Shown here: piece after piece, positions 30,684 through 41,315 of the stretch
Layout of the letters: each line of letters starts with the position of its first letter
Position numbering within the stretch: position 1 is the stretch's first letter
Source: Epithemia pelagica
Taxonomy: Eukaryota > Bacillariophyta > Bacillariophyceae > Surirellales > Surirellaceae
Assembly (NCBI GenBank): GCA_946965045.2
Contig: OX337231.1
Location: 2,480,001-2,544,000, forward strand
DNA length: 64,000 nt
Direction: 5' to 3'
Notes under the pieces: model-generated
What the model was told of the DNA's origin: nothing
What the model saw: only the letters and a program-made list of their open reading frames with translations
Databases searched by the model: none
Program-made: the position numbers and the translations under genes

Positions 30684-32738
30684 TCACATGGTTCCACTGT
30701 CTTCCAACACACTGGCCACTTGCAAGAGGAGCAGTTCACTCCTTCGACACCCAATCAATTGCATGGCAGGTCGGAACATGCCATCCAAAGCCTGTACTTG
30801 TGTTTCATCCATGCGAGGCATGGGTACAGACACGGCGGGGAGGCCTGCCAAACTTACCGGAACCGTCATGACATCATTGGCATAAGTTTCTACCGGTGAT
30901 AATTTGCTCCAATTCTCATTGTCGCCACCATCTTGCTCTTTGTAGAGCTTGGGAGGTTGACACAAGAGGCTCGTGGGAACCAACAGCATGTCGCAACCAC
31001 CGGTCGATCCTTTTGGTGGACATAGACACGAGTGTAATTGTCGTGTGAGCAAGGCTCGCAATTTCGCGGCAGCCTCATAATAGGCATGAAATCGATCCGA
31101 CGACAAGACGGCGGTTCCACACAAGATTCTCCGAATCACTTCCGTTCCAAATCCATGGGATCGTGTTTTGGCAAATTGTTGCTCCAGCAAGGTCCAATCA
31201 CTCTCCTCGAGGAGAACGTCCCTATTCGGGTGGTCCGTGTCATGGTATGCGACACCGTATCGAAACCCATCGTACCGTGCCAAATTGGAACTGGCTTCGG
31301 CCGTGACCAAAATGTAGTACGCAGCCAAGGAATGTTGGATCAGGAGGGGAGAAAGTTGCTGGGAGGAAATTTCGGAAATGGTGGCACCCTGCAATTCCAA
31401 TCGTTCTGCCGCTTGATGCCATGCCTGACGAATCTCGAAAGGACATTCCTCTACACTCCAGGCGTGTGGAATGCCTATACGTAGACTCGAAAGGTCCAGC
31501 CGTGGTTCTTGTACCAAACTGGATGGTTGGGAAGAGGAAGAAGTACGTTTGTGGTTGCCGTCCTGTGTTGTTGTTTGGATTAATGGGTCATCTAGACGAC
31601 TGGTGTGGAGGACGACGGAATGATTCGAGTCTCGTAGTTCTGGACCGTCATGTTGTTCTTGTTCTAAAACCTCTTGTGGATGTTGATTTTGTGATGAATG
31701 TTGTTGCAACTGATCGAATACAAGAGCGACACAGTGACTGGTCCGTCCCAACACACCAATGGTATCCAAGGACGAGGCATAACTCACCAATCCATGTCGT
31801 GACAGGGAGCCGTAGGTGGGTTTGAGACCCACCACATGACCAAAGGCGGCCGGAAGACGGACCGATCCTCCCGTATCACTTCCCAAGGAAATGAGACTGG
31901 ATCCATGGGCCACCGACACGGCACTTCCACAACTGGAACCTCCCGCCGAGTAGGCATAAAAGGAGGACGACGACTCGTCGGGGTCTGCCAGAGGCAATGC
32001 CATGAGACAGTCTTGATGAAGTTGCCGAATTTGATCGGGAGAACTCTGAATGCTTTGAACCAAGTGTTGATCGGATAGAATGTTGTTGTTATTGTCGTTG
32101 TTCTTTTGTGGTTGGTGTTGGAGGGCGTGCAAAAAGGGCACGACATTTTTGGTCGGGTCACGACCGGCATGATGAATGCCGAGACTGCCCATACCAAATT
32201 CGTCCATGGTGGTGACACCCACGAAAATGGCACCCGCCTCTTTCAAGGCACGAACGACATCGGCATTGTAACCAATAGGAGGAGGAGTGGCAAGTGTTGT
32301 GTCGTCGGGTGATGATGATGAGGAGGAGGAGGAGTCGCCCGGTCCGTGTGGATACGCTTCTCCTAAAATGCGACTGGCCGCCGTGAGTGGATAATTGTCA
32401 ATGGCCAAATTGGCCTTGATGGTAAAGGGAATTCCCTCTAGAGGAGAACGGCACCTTCCACGACGACGTCGCTCCTCCGATGCCTCGGTCTGCGCGGCCA
32501 GTTCCGAGGAAGAGACAATCTGCGAAAAGGCTTGGAGTTGCCAAATTTCTTCTCCTGCCACAGCCAAGGTACGACAAAACAAGGCTAGTTCCTCCGCACG
32601 AATCAAGCCCTCTGAAAGCAAGTGACGCGCCCTCGATACGGTCAACCGTAACACGGCGGCAGGAGAAACCACCATTGGCAACGACCAAACCTCGTTTTTT
32701 TGGAACCAGAAAAATCTTCTATTGGATCTTGATCGCAT
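30684..32738 (-). CDS. gatA: Glutamyl-tRNA(Gln) amidotransferase subunit A (GatA / QRSL1 type)
   Basis: GatA releases ammonia from glutamine for the GatCAB complex, which converts Glu-tRNA(Gln) to Gln-tRNA(Gln) in organelles. The protein has 684 residues from the ATG at 32738; an internal ATG at 32675 is an alternative. The basic N-terminus would suit organelle import. Amidase-signature features are present in order: IPFTIKAN (Lys108), [15 protein letters not shown] (cis-Ser at about 268-269), [14 protein letters not shown] (nucleophile Ser292), [25 protein letters not shown], and a C-terminal FRPAMQLIG. The substrate-side string [12 protein letters not shown] is typical of GatA rather than fatty-acid amide hydrolases. 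It is ~200 residues longer than bacterial GatA because of low-complexity insertions (poly-Ser near 136-143, Asn/Gln near 205-222, a Ser/Gln-rich block near 350-400). Confidence 0.9.
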   Translation of the reverse strand: MRSRSNRRFFWFQKNEVWSLPMVVSPAAVLRLTVSRARHLLSEGLIRAEELALFCRTLAVAGEEIWQLQAFSQIVSSSELAAQTEASEERRRRGRCRSPLEGIPFTIKANLAIDNYPLTAASRILGEAYPHGPGDSSSSSSSSPDDTTLATPPPIGYNADVVRALKEAGAIFVGVTTMDEFGMGSLGIHHAGRDPTKNVVPFLHALQHQPQKNNDNNNNILSDQHLVQSIQSSPDQIRQLHQDCLMALPLADPDESSSSFYAYSAGGSSCGSAVSVAHGSSLISLGSDTGGSVRLPAAFGHVVGLKPTYGSLSRHGLVSYASSLDTIGVLGRTSHCVALVFDQLQQHSSQNQHPQEVLEQEQHDGPELRDSNHSVVLHTSRLDDPLIQTTTQDGNHKRTSSSSQPSSLVQEPRLDLSSLRIGIPHAWSVEECPFEIRQAWHQAAERLELQGATISEISSQQLSPLLIQHSLAAYYILVTAEASSNLARYDGFRYGVAYHDTDHPNRDVLLEESDWTLLEQQFAKTRSHGFGTEVIRRILCGTAVLSSDRFHAYYEAAAKLRALLTRQLHSCLCPPKGSTGGCDMLLVPTSLLCQPPKLYKEQDGGDNENWSKLSPVETYANDVMTVPVSLAGLPAVSVPMPRMDETQVQALDGMFRPAMQLIGCRRSELLLLQVASVLEDSGTM

Positions 32739-33449
32739 CAGTCGCGTAAAACTGTCGTGACCCGATCAGCTTTCTTCGGTCGCGTGAAAGTCGGTGCACC
32801 AGCGAATCTTCTCAGTGTTTCTCCGCCAGTGATCGGATTTGATGTGGGGTAAACAATGACGTTTGTCGGCATTCCTTCGTTGGATTTGTACCGCACGGGA
32901 AGATCTCGATGATATGTCGCCCCACTGTAGACAAGCTGGTGGATACGAAGACACCATCAACGCAGACATCATCCCTCCAAGTAAAAAATAAGTGAGAGGC
33001 CATTTGCTCGCAAAGAGTGGGAACCGAAGCAGCTGTCTCCATCCGTATCCTCGCTCCTCTCCATCTCTGTGTCATCGTATCCTCATCGCGTCATGAAGAT
33101 TGGACTTTGGGCTTCCTTTTGCATCACGTTCGACAAGGAGCCGATTTTGTATTGTAATATTATGCCTACAGTATTCACTTGGTCTTGGTCTCTAGGTTGT
33201 AGGTCTTCGCCGGCCGACCCTCCACACGTGCACATGTGTGTATCGTATCTCGTTCCATTTTTTGAAGTGCAGAACTCGTGATTTGCGCATCAACGATGAT
33301 GATACCGCGGGATGTAGTTCTCCAATCGCGAACGTATTGCACAGCTTCATTCAGATGATAGTTGTCCATAATACCCTAGAAAGTGTTCGCGATTGCACTA
33401 TTTTTGCCATCTTCCGCTGGAGTAGTAGCCCCCAACAACTTGGATCGTC
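32739..33449. other. Intergenic region between GatA and the interrupted transposase-like gene
   Basis: These 711 bases lie between divergent starts (GatA at 32738, minus; the interrupted gene at 33450, plus). No other gene is seen. It must include the GatA promoter. Confidence 0.35.
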
Positions 33450-33707
33450 ATGGACGAAGCACTCGCAAAGTTGATCCGTGAAATTGGTTCGGCCAATAGG
33501 CCATGGTGGTATGGCATAAATGTAGGTGAAAGCGATGAGAACAGTCTCGCTAATCTACTTGGGATCTCTACGGAGTCCCTAATGTGCCTATTGAGTGTTG
33601 TCGGATGGGTGTCACGAGTGGCAACAACGAACGAATCAACATCCTCGTCGTGGAGAGTTCAAGAGAGGAAAATTGAAACCTTCCTAGACCGGTTTCACCT
33701 ACGAGAC
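33450..33707 (+). pseudogene. 5' part of a transposase-like gene, cut by the Copia insertion
   Basis: This is 86 codons from the ATG at 33450 (MDEALAKLIREIGSAN). The frame is cut at the Copia target duplication GAGAC (33703-33707). When the element and one duplication are ignored, the frame continues without a stop at 42099. The N-terminal piece has no recognised domain. It is part of the gene whose remainder is annotated at 42,099-43,265 and 43,211-46,096. The gene is physically interrupted and presumably inactive unless an intact allele exists. Confidence 0.75.
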
Positions 33708-34491
33708 TGTTAGAATTCTCACCGTCTATGGTGGTTAGATTCTACATCTCATCAATTCCCCATGTCACATAGCCCCGTGCTATCGCATCATGCCATCTAG
33801 CTTCGAGCTATGTTCCCTAGCTTCGCGCTATATCGACCTATATTTCTTCGCAAATCATGAAAAGTGAGAATAAATTGACGAACTCACTCTCAAGACTAAA
33901 CTGGGTCGTGCGGTATTACAACGGACGTAAATTTAGCCGTTGCTCGGACATTATACTTACGCCCTAAGCGTACGCGCCCGAAATCATCGAGCGCGCCCAA
34001 GCGACATCCGAGCGCCGTCGGCATCTATCCGACCCAACGGTCTAAGTATCCCAAGCATGACACACGATCACACGAGACCATATTTCCATTCCCACAATCT
34101 CCAAATTGTCAACAAGCTGCGCGCCATGAAAACAACTATGCCAACCCAAAGCAAGAGCTGTTGACCCTGTATATGTTATCCGTCCACATATACATGTCAT
34201 ATACATCACGTGAATCAACTCCAACTATTCCAAACCTGTTGCCGCCAAGAACCTATGACACACGACCCTTGGCAGGACCGAACATTTCACGTAGACCTAT
34301 CGTAGTAATCAACACACAATCTAACAATATCACCATTTATCACATCCTCTTTTGTGTCCCGACTATCCTTTTGATAGACTACGACTTGCTTTCCTCTCTT
34401 ACCCGTGGAGAGGTTTGTATCGGTTGGTGACTACCTGATTGTCTGCTCTACCGAGCATCAACGCCACTGCAATTCCAAGAGAATTGTAACA
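33708..34491 (+). repeat. Left LTR of the Copia element
   Basis: It starts TGTTAGAATTCTC and ends GAGAATTGTAACA, an imperfect inverted pair with canonical TG...CA ends. It is 784 bp, nearly identical to 41310-42093. Confidence 0.93.
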
Positions 34492-34527
34492 GATTAACAG
34501 TCTCAAAGCTTATTTCCTTGTGGTTTC

Positions 34528-35307
34528 ATGGATACTAACGAGCTTATCACTCCTGTACGACAGATTTATCGAGCCAACCTGCATTCCGGGCAGCCCGATA
34601 CCCTGGTGCAGCAGGAACTGGTGCCGACGCCGAAGGCAGCCAACACATCGGTCAACATCTCCGTCGACAGTTCCAACAGCAACCCATTCGAGACTCCAAC
34701 CCAGCCTCACGCTCCGATCCCTGCGCGGTTGCTTCGGCCCCCGAGTCCGCCTCGTCGGCTCGTCCCTTCTCGATCCCGTCGTACCACCCGGTTGATTGCT
34801 GATCATATCAAGTACTTCCGTCAACCAACTTCTTCGACCTTCGATCCCGAGATCATCCGTGGGGAGACCCAGATCGAACGCCAGTTTCAATCGGTGACCC
34901 ACATCGTTGACCAAGAAGACATTGAACGTCTGAACGACCAACTTCATCGCTCTCCGAGGCGTCGCCTCATCTTGGCCGCCCTCTCGGGCAACCCCATCCG
35001 TACTGTCCACCTCCGCTTCCTAACCTTCGAGCGTCCAACTGGATACTACAATACCATCTACGTCGTGAACACGACGACTTGCCCTCTGCCTCCTAACGTT
35101 GTACGCCTAGATAACTACGTTGCCTACATCCACGAGGTCCATACCATCGAGGACCATCGTGCAACTATCTTCCCTTTGCGTGCCGAGGCCGAGAACCACT
35201 TGGCTGAAGGTAATACCCCTTCTCCTGTTGCTTGTGCTGCCCCATCTGAGCCTGGAAACGACTCTGATTATTCGGAAGAGAGTGGAGATTCGGAAACCGA
35301 AGCTTAA
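34528..35307 (+). CDS. Additional 259-residue ORF between left LTR and gag
   Basis: The ATG is at 34528, 36 bp after the left LTR (MDTNELITPVRQIYRANL). It lies upstream of gag and separate from it. The protein has a Pro/Thr/Ser/Arg-rich first third, a more ordered centre (FQSVTHIVDQEDIERL, RRRLILAALSGNPIRTVHLR, CPLPPNVVRLDNYVAYI) and an acidic Ser/Asp/Glu tail. No zinc knuckle or catalytic motif is seen. Copia elements usually encode only Gag-Pol, so an extra upstream ORF is unusual. It may be a captured or element-specific accessory gene. Unrecognised. Confidence 0.6.
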   Translation: MDTNELITPVRQIYRANLHSGQPDTLVQQELVPTPKAANTSVNISVDSSNSNPFETPTQPHAPIPARLLRPPSPPRRLVPSRSRRTTRLIADHIKYFRQPTSSTFDPEIIRGETQIERQFQSVTHIVDQEDIERLNDQLHRSPRRRLILAALSGNPIRTVHLRFLTFERPTGYYNTIYVVNTTTCPLPPNVVRLDNYVAYIHEVHTIEDHRATIFPLRAEAENHLAEGNTPSPVACAAPSEPGNDSDYSEESGDSETEA

Positions 35308-35627
35308 TTACTCATAGTTAACTCCTGTCCTCTCAAAACCTTTCCAAGACTTAAACTCAACGCACATCCGGGTACCCTTGGTCGCACAACACGCCACACA
35401 TTCCCGTCAAATCGCGAAAATTCGGCGAAAATTTGTTGAAACTCGGCGAAAATTTGTCGGATTCAACGGAAATTTCCAGGAGTCGCACATCAAAACACAC
35501 ATCCGGGTCTCACATACGTGGTTCATACGTGGCACACGTGGTACATCCGGGTTCAAATCACATCACACATTAAATAAACCACATCACACCGCACATTAAA
35601 TAAACATCGAATCAACCAAATAACACC
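35308..35627 (+). other. Spacer between the extra ORF and gag in the Copia element
   Basis: This non-coding spacer contains short direct repeats: TCGGCGAAAATTTGT twice near 35.42-35.46 kb and several CACATCCGGGT-like copies. It may act as leader or packaging sequence; function is unknown. Confidence 0.35.
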
Positions 35628-38600
35628 ATGGATCCTCAATCACCCAAGACACCTACGACTCCTAAGGGAGAAGATAACCAAGACAATGTCTCGAACACAG
35701 ACCTATTCGACCACATCATATTTACTGTTTGCCAATTCTTTACCAAGGAAAGAGCCGACTACTTAATGAAGTGGATGAAATACCATGGTTTTGAGAACAT
35801 TACCCATGTTATCTCGTATATGCAAACTAATACCGAGGAATCCATGAACGAACTGACCCAATACAAGGTCAACAAACAGACACATGATCTACAAGGCCCC
35901 ACAAGACAGCAGATCAAGCTCTTGGCTTATTGGGCCATATACAAGACCAATGAAATTCAAGACGAGCTATCCAATAGCGACTGGATGAACCTAACGAGGA
36001 GAGAGTTCAACACTTGGAGGATCAATACAGATTTCTCTAAGGGACCACCTAGCCAAGTTCCAGTCTCGCCAATGAAGTCACCGTCATCTGCGAAATCTGT
36101 CAGCACAGTTACTGCCGCATCCCAATCTCAACAAGACCTTACGGCATTCAGAAAGGGAACTAAGCGCGACGCGACTGCGTACAAGGTATTCAAGGATGAA
36201 CGATACTACGATTCATTCTGGCGTGTATTCAAGACTACAGCTAAGGCTCAAGGCCTATCCAACGTTCTGAATTTCAAATACACACCACCCCATGATGATG
36301 AGTATGCCGAAGAACTTTTTCAAGAGCAACAAGTATTTCTTTACTCCGTTCTTGTCCGTATCATTCAGACTGACCAAGGTCGAGCCTATGTACGTGAACA
36401 CGAACATGATGAAGATGCACGTGCCGTATTGCAGAAGTTACACTCTTTGCATACCGAATCCGACCTAGCAAAACGAGAAGTCCTCCGTTTAACCAACTAC
36501 ATTTCCAATCTACGTCTTGACGACACATGGCGCGGAACAACACGTCAATTTCTTCTACACTTTCAAGAGCAGCTACGTCTGCTAGACAATCTAGTGACGT
36601 TATCTGATCGCATCCCTGATCATACCAGGATGACCTTTCTCATGCAAGCTGTAGAAAAGGTACCTGATCTCCGCCGAGTCAAGATCTTGGATAATGTGGT
36701 GAACACCAAATCCGGTGCAAAATCCCTTTGCTATCAATCATACTTCCGTCTCCTTCTAGACGCAGCTTATGACCATGATCAAGCAACCCAGTCATCTGTT
36801 CATAGTCGCCGTCGACATGTCAAACAACATGAATCACTATATGGCCAAGATACAGATGCTGACATAACCTCACAAGATGATATGGAGTATCATGTCCACA
36901 ACACCAAAGTGACATCTGAATCTCCATCCTCTTCGTCCAAGGTTAGTCTACCGCGTGACCTATGGTTCAAACTTTCTGAAGAAGATCGCAAGTTGATCAT
37001 TGAGTATAACAAGATGATTCAAGCACCTTCATCAACAACACCGAGGAAAGTGCAAACACATGCCCTCAACATTGATCCGGAACCTGATCCTGACCCCAAC
37101 CAAGTTGCATCTGATGACGACTCACCTGGCGCAGTCCCTGAGCATCCAGATGATTCAGATCCGGTTACACAATTTATCAACCAAGCCATGACGACTGATA
37201 TCAATCACCCGGCAACTGACCTGACTAGTGTTCTTTCTAACGCCAAGTCCAAGACGAGCAAGAAGGTTACTTTCAAAGCCAACATGCATAAACAAGCAGG
37301 ACATGTTCCACGCTATTTGTTTTCCAGGAAATCTACTTTACCAGGAAATCAATTGATTGACCGTGGTGCTAATGGAGGACTTGCTGGTTCTGACGTGCGC
37401 ATCCTTTCTAAGACTGGCCGCCATATCACTATTGTGGGTATTGATAACCATGAACTTACTGGACTTCCTTTCGTCACATGTGCCGCAAAGTTTGAGACCA
37501 ATGATGGACCTATTGTCGGCATCTTCAATGAATATGCTTATTATGGAAGGGGCTTATCTATCCATGCTCCTGGTCAATTCGAGCATTTCGGACTTGCTGT
37601 TGATGAACGATCTGTTAAAGTTGATGGTAAACAACGCATCACTACACTTGATGGTCGTGCTATACCCCTTCACATCAAGGATGGGTTAGCCTACATCCAC
37701 TCCTTGGGTATCCCCAGCGACGATGACATGAATACCTTACCTCAGATCATCTTCACGTCACCCGACACATGGGATCCTGGTGTTCTGGACCATTCGCATT
37801 CTCCCACACCCTCTGACACTGATCCTGATTGGAAACACGTCAAGACTGATGGTAGTATGTCGAACCATCCATATGACAACTATGGGGAGTACACTGATCG
37901 TGTTGTTTGTAACCTCAATCTCCTTTTGGATCTCCCATACGATCATGGACCTGACGACGCACCCTTCTTTTCTATCTATGCTGACGCAGAAGGTAATGAT
38001 CCTACACTTCATGCCTCTGTCCACCGTCCTTACCAGGAAGCGTATGACTGGAAGAAGTTCCGTCCATTCTTTGGTTGGCAATCTGAAGATGTTATTGCCG
38101 ATACGTTCAAGCACACTACACGTAATGGTAGCATTACTTTTGACCACGACACCCTCAAGAAACATTTCAAGGCTCGCAATCCGGTCCTTAATATACCTCG
38201 ACGTCATGAACCCGTTGCTACTGACTCGGTTTTCTCCAACACCCCTGCTGTTGACCATGGCGGTAAAGTCGCACAAATCTTTGTTGGTCGAGATACTCTG
38301 GTTACTGATATCTATGGGATCAAGTCGACCAAACAGTTTGTCAATACTCTTCAGGACAACATCCGGTTTCGTGGTGCCATGGAGACTCTTATCAGTGATG
38401 GTGGTTCATCTCTCATCTCTCAAAAGGTCAAAGACAATCTTCGCACTTTGCTTATTGGGGAGTATCGATCCGAACCTTATCATCAACACCAGAATAAGGC
38501 TGAAAACCGTTACCAGACCGTCAAACGTATGACCAACGCTCTCATGAATGCCACTGGTTGCCCTGCCAACACCTGGCTTCTTTGCCTTGAGTATGCCTGT

Positions 38601-39059
38601 GACTTATTGAACCATACATCATCACCCACCCATTCCGGTCGCACTCCTCTTGAGGCTCTCTCCGGACGCCCACCCGACATTACTCATCTCTTGTTCTTTC
38701 CTTTCTGGGATGAGGTTTACTACCGTGTCGACCCCGCTGAACCCAATTCTGGTTCATATCCATCTTCTCCTGATGAGAAACTTGGCCACTGGGTTGGTTT
38801 TGCTCACAACGTTGGTGATTCTTTTACTTGGAAGATTCTCACCCAGGATAACCAGATAATCTACCGTTCTGCCGTTCGCCGTGTTGAATCCACTACACCT
38901 AACCTACGTGTGGATCGACCTTCAGGGGAGGATTCGTCTGAGAAGGATGACAATGATAAGCAAGCTGACACTGTCTTCATTCGCAGTGATAGTGAAGATC
39001 CATCCAAACCAATGCCCACGATTGATTTTGACGACATGATAGGACGCACATTTCTATGA
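35628..39059 (+). CDS. Copia Gag-protease-integrase, ends at an in-frame TGA
   Basis: The protein has 1143 residues from the ATG at 35628. The first ~500 residues are Gag-like (alpha-helical, Gln/Asp-rich) with no CCHC zinc knuckle that I can see. The protease core is LIDRGANGGLAGSD around residue 580; Asp-Arg-Gly in place of Asp-Ser/Thr-Gly appears to be a feature of stramenopile Copia. The integrase catalytic core follows: VATDSVFSNTPA (D), LISDGGSSLIS (D) and HQNKAENRYQTVKR (E), then TWLLCLEYACDLLNHTS and SGRTPLEALSG. The frame ends at TGA 39057-39059, but the same frame continues for 44 sense codons to the ATG at 39192 and through RT. Either the TGA is read through or the copy carries one nonsense change. 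Confidence 0.88.
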   Translation: MDPQSPKTPTTPKGEDNQDNVSNTDLFDHIIFTVCQFFTKERADYLMKWMKYHGFENITHVISYMQTNTEESMNELTQYKVNKQTHDLQGPTRQQIKLLAYWAIYKTNEIQDELSNSDWMNLTRREFNTWRINTDFSKGPPSQVPVSPMKSPSSAKSVSTVTAASQSQQDLTAFRKGTKRDATAYKVFKDERYYDSFWRVFKTTAKAQGLSNVLNFKYTPPHDDEYAEELFQEQQVFLYSVLVRIIQTDQGRAYVREHEHDEDARAVLQKLHSLHTESDLAKREVLRLTNYISNLRLDDTWRGTTRQFLLHFQEQLRLLDNLVTLSDRIPDHTRMTFLMQAVEKVPDLRRVKILDNVVNTKSGAKSLCYQSYFRLLLDAAYDHDQATQSSVHSRRRHVKQHESLYGQDTDADITSQDDMEYHVHNTKVTSESPSSSSKVSLPRDLWFKLSEEDRKLIIEYNKMIQAPSSTTPRKVQTHALNIDPEPDPDPNQVASDDDSPGAVPEHPDDSDPVTQFINQAMTTDINHPATDLTSVLSNAKSKTSKKVTFKANMHKQAGHVPRYLFSRKSTLPGNQLIDRGANGGLAGSDVRILSKTGRHITIVGIDNHELTGLPFVTCAAKFETNDGPIVGIFNEYAYYGRGLSIHAPGQFEHFGLAVDERSVKVDGKQRITTLDGRAIPLHIKDGLAYIHSLGIPSDDDMNTLPQIIFTSPDTWDPGVLDHSHSPTPSDTDPDWKHVKTDGSMSNHPYDNYGEYTDRVVCNLNLLLDLPYDHGPDDAPFFSIYADAEGNDPTLHASVHRPYQEAYDWKKFRPFFGWQSEDVIADTFKHTTRNGSITFDHDTLKKHFKARNPVLNIPRRHEPVATDSVFSNTPAVDHGGKVAQIFVGRDTLVTDIYGIKSTKQFVNTLQDNIRFRGAMETLISDGGSSLISQKVKDNLRTLLIGEYRSEPYHQHQNKAENRYQTVKRMTNALMNATGCPANTWLLCLEYACDLLNHTSSPTHSGRTPLEALSGRPPDITHLLFFPFWDEVYYRVDPAEPNSGSYPSSPDEKLGHWVGFAHNVGDSFTWKILTQDNQIIYRSAVRRVESTTPNLRVDRPSGEDSSEKDDNDKQADTVFIRSDSEDPSKPMPTIDFDDMIGRTFL

Positions 39060-41315
39060 GACACAGAAGAAAATGGGGAGCGACACCGTGCACGTGTCAT
39101 CAAACGAGTCATTGATCTTAATGAAGAAGCAACGAAACAGGAAGAACGTGCCAAGTACATCTACCGAAAGACAAATTCTGATGTTGATGAGATGATATCC
39201 TATAATCAACTCATGGAGTATATCGAACGAGATAACCAAGCTCAAACCTCTGGAGATAATCTTTTCAGGTTCAGGTACGTCATTGCCCATCAAGGCCCAC
39301 TGAACACAACTGATCCAGATTACAAGGGGAGCAAATATAATTTGCTTGTTGATTGGGAAACTGGGGAGACTACCTATGAACCTTTATCACTCATCGCCAA
39401 TGATGATCCGATCACTGTCGCAATTTATGGAAAGAAACATGGTTTACTCAACGAACCTGGATGGAAGCATTTGAAACGTTATGTCAAAACAAGCAAACGT
39501 CTCATTCGAGCAGCCAAACAGTCAAGAATTAAACAAGTTCACCATTCCGTCAAGTATAAGTTTGGATTCCAAGTACCACGCAATTATGAGGAAGCTGTTG
39601 CTCTTGATAAACAACATGGCAACACAAAGTGGCAGGATGCAGCAGAATTAGAATTGTCACAGATCCAGTCCTACAAGACATTCAAGGATTTTGGGAAAGC
39701 CATCTTCATTAAAGGGAAAGTATCCAATGCACCTGAAGGATATCATAAGATACGTGTACATCTTGTCTTTGACGTAAAACATGATGGACGACATAAAGCA
39801 AGACTTGTCGCAGATGGACATCTCACAAAAGAACCTGTCGAGACAATCTATTCAGGTGTTGTTTCCATTCGCAACCTCCGCATTGCCTTATTCCTGGGTA
39901 CTTTGAATGACTTGGAAATATGGGGAGCAGATATTGGAAACGCATATCTGGAAGCCTTGACAGGGGAGAAAATCTTCATTGTCGCAGGACCTGAATTCAA
40001 GGAATTAGAAGGTCACATCCTGATTATATACAAGGCACTTTATGGATTGAAGTCATCAGGCGCACGCTGGCATGATGTCTTATTCGATGTTTTGACCGAC
40101 ATGGGATTTTCACCAGGCAAAGCAGATCCGGATATCTGGATGAGGAAAGCACCTGGAGAAGACTGTTACGAATACATTGCCGTATACGTTGATGACTTAG
40201 CCATTATTTCTACTGATCCTGGGAATATCTGTAAGATCCTGAAGGAGAAATACAACTTCAAACTCAAAGGAGACGGACCTATTGATTTCCACTTGGGATG
40301 TTGTTACACCAAGGATTCTGATGGAACACTAGTAGCAGATCCAAGACGCTACATTGGTAAGATGATGGACACTTTCGAACGAATCTTCAAGGAGAAACCC
40401 AAGAAAGCCAAAACACCTCTTATTGGTGGAGACCATCCTGAATTGGATGATTCTGAGCTCCTTGATGAAGAAGGTACTAGTCATTTCCAAACTCTGATTG
40501 GACAACTCCAATGGGTGATCACTATTGGTCGTTTCGACGTCTTCACCGCTACAATGACGCTGTCACGCTTTCGTGCTGCTCCGAGGAAAGGACATCTTGA
40601 TAGAGCCAAGCGTATCTATGGATACCTTACACATCTCCCAGAAGGCGCAATCAGATTTAGGATTGGAGAGCCTGATTATTCAAGTCTTCCTACCCAAGAA
40701 TTTGATTGGACTCGCACTGTCTATTCGAATGCAAGTGAACGTATTCCTGAAGACTGCCCAACACCTCTTGGTCGCTATGTTACCACAACTCATTATGTTG
40801 ATGCCAATCTCATGCATGACATAGTCACTGGTAAATCCGTCACTGCTGTTCTACATTTGTTGAACGGAACACCTATTGACTGGTACAGCAAGAGACAGAG
40901 CACGGTGGAAACTGCTACCTATGGATCCGAGTTTGTGGCTACAAGGACAGCAATAGATCAGATTACAGAATTACGACATTCTTTCCGCTACCTTGGAGTA
41001 CCTATCCGAGAGCGAAGTAACATGTACGGAGATAACAGATCTGTTGTGCTCAATGCAACCATCCCTCACTCCATACTATCCAAGAGACACCATCTTCTGT
41101 CATACCACCGAGTTCGTATAGCAATTGCAGCAAAATATGTTGCATTCTACTGGAAAGATGGAAAGAACAACCCTGCCGATATCCTTAGCAAACATTGGGA
41201 TTTCGTATCTATTTGGCCCATGCTCAAGCCATTTTTGTTTTGGAAAGGAGAAGTTCAAGACCTCAACAAATCCAATGATGACAAGGCTGAAACGACAAGT
41301 TGTGGGGAGTGTTAG
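39060..41315 (+). CDS. Copia reverse transcriptase-RNase H
   Basis: This is the in-frame continuation of the upstream ORF after its TGA; the first ATG is at 39192, which would give 707 residues. RT motifs are WQDAAELELSQI, HLVFDVKHDGRHKARLVADG, IWGADIGNAYLEALTGEKI, LYGLKSSGARWHD and the catalytic YVDDLAII. RNase H follows, with WYSKRQSTVETATYGSEFVA typical of Copia, then RIAIAAKYVAFYWKDGKNNPADILSKHW near the C-terminus. The stretch 39060-39191 has coding character (ENGERHRARVIKRVID) although it lacks an ATG. That favours an original single polyprotein. The stop lies just before the right LTR. Confidence 0.92.
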   Translation, partial: DTEENGERHRARVIKRVIDLNEEATKQEERAKYIYRKTNSDVDEMISYNQLMEYIERDNQAQTSGDNLFRFRYVIAHQGPLNTTDPDYKGSKYNLLVDWETGETTYEPLSLIANDDPITVAIYGKKHGLLNEPGWKHLKRYVKTSKRLIRAAKQSRIKQVHHSVKYKFGFQVPRNYEEAVALDKQHGNTKWQDAAELELSQIQSYKTFKDFGKAIFIKGKVSNAPEGYHKIRVHLVFDVKHDGRHKARLVADGHLTKEPVETIYSGVVSIRNLRIALFLGTLNDLEIWGADIGNAYLEALTGEKIFIVAGPEFKELEGHILIIYKALYGLKSSGARWHDVLFDVLTDMGFSPGKADPDIWMRKAPGEDCYEYIAVYVDDLAIISTDPGNICKILKEKYNFKLKGDGPIDFHLGCCYTKDSDGTLVADPRRYIGKMMDTFERIFKEKPKKAKTPLIGGDHPELDDSELLDEEGTSHFQTLIGQLQWVITIGRFDVFTATMTLSRFRAAPRKGHLDRAKRIYGYLTHLPEGAIRFRIGEPDYSSLPTQEFDWTRTVYSNASERIPEDCPTPLGRYVTTTHYVDANLMHDIVTGKSVTAVLHLLNGTPIDWYSKRQSTVETATYGSEFVATRTAIDQITELRHSFRYLGVPIRERSNMYGDNRSVVLNATIPHSILSKRHHLLSYHRVRIAIAAKYVAFYWKDGKNNPADILSKHWDFVSIWPMLKPFLFWKGEVQDLNKSNDDKAETTSCGEC

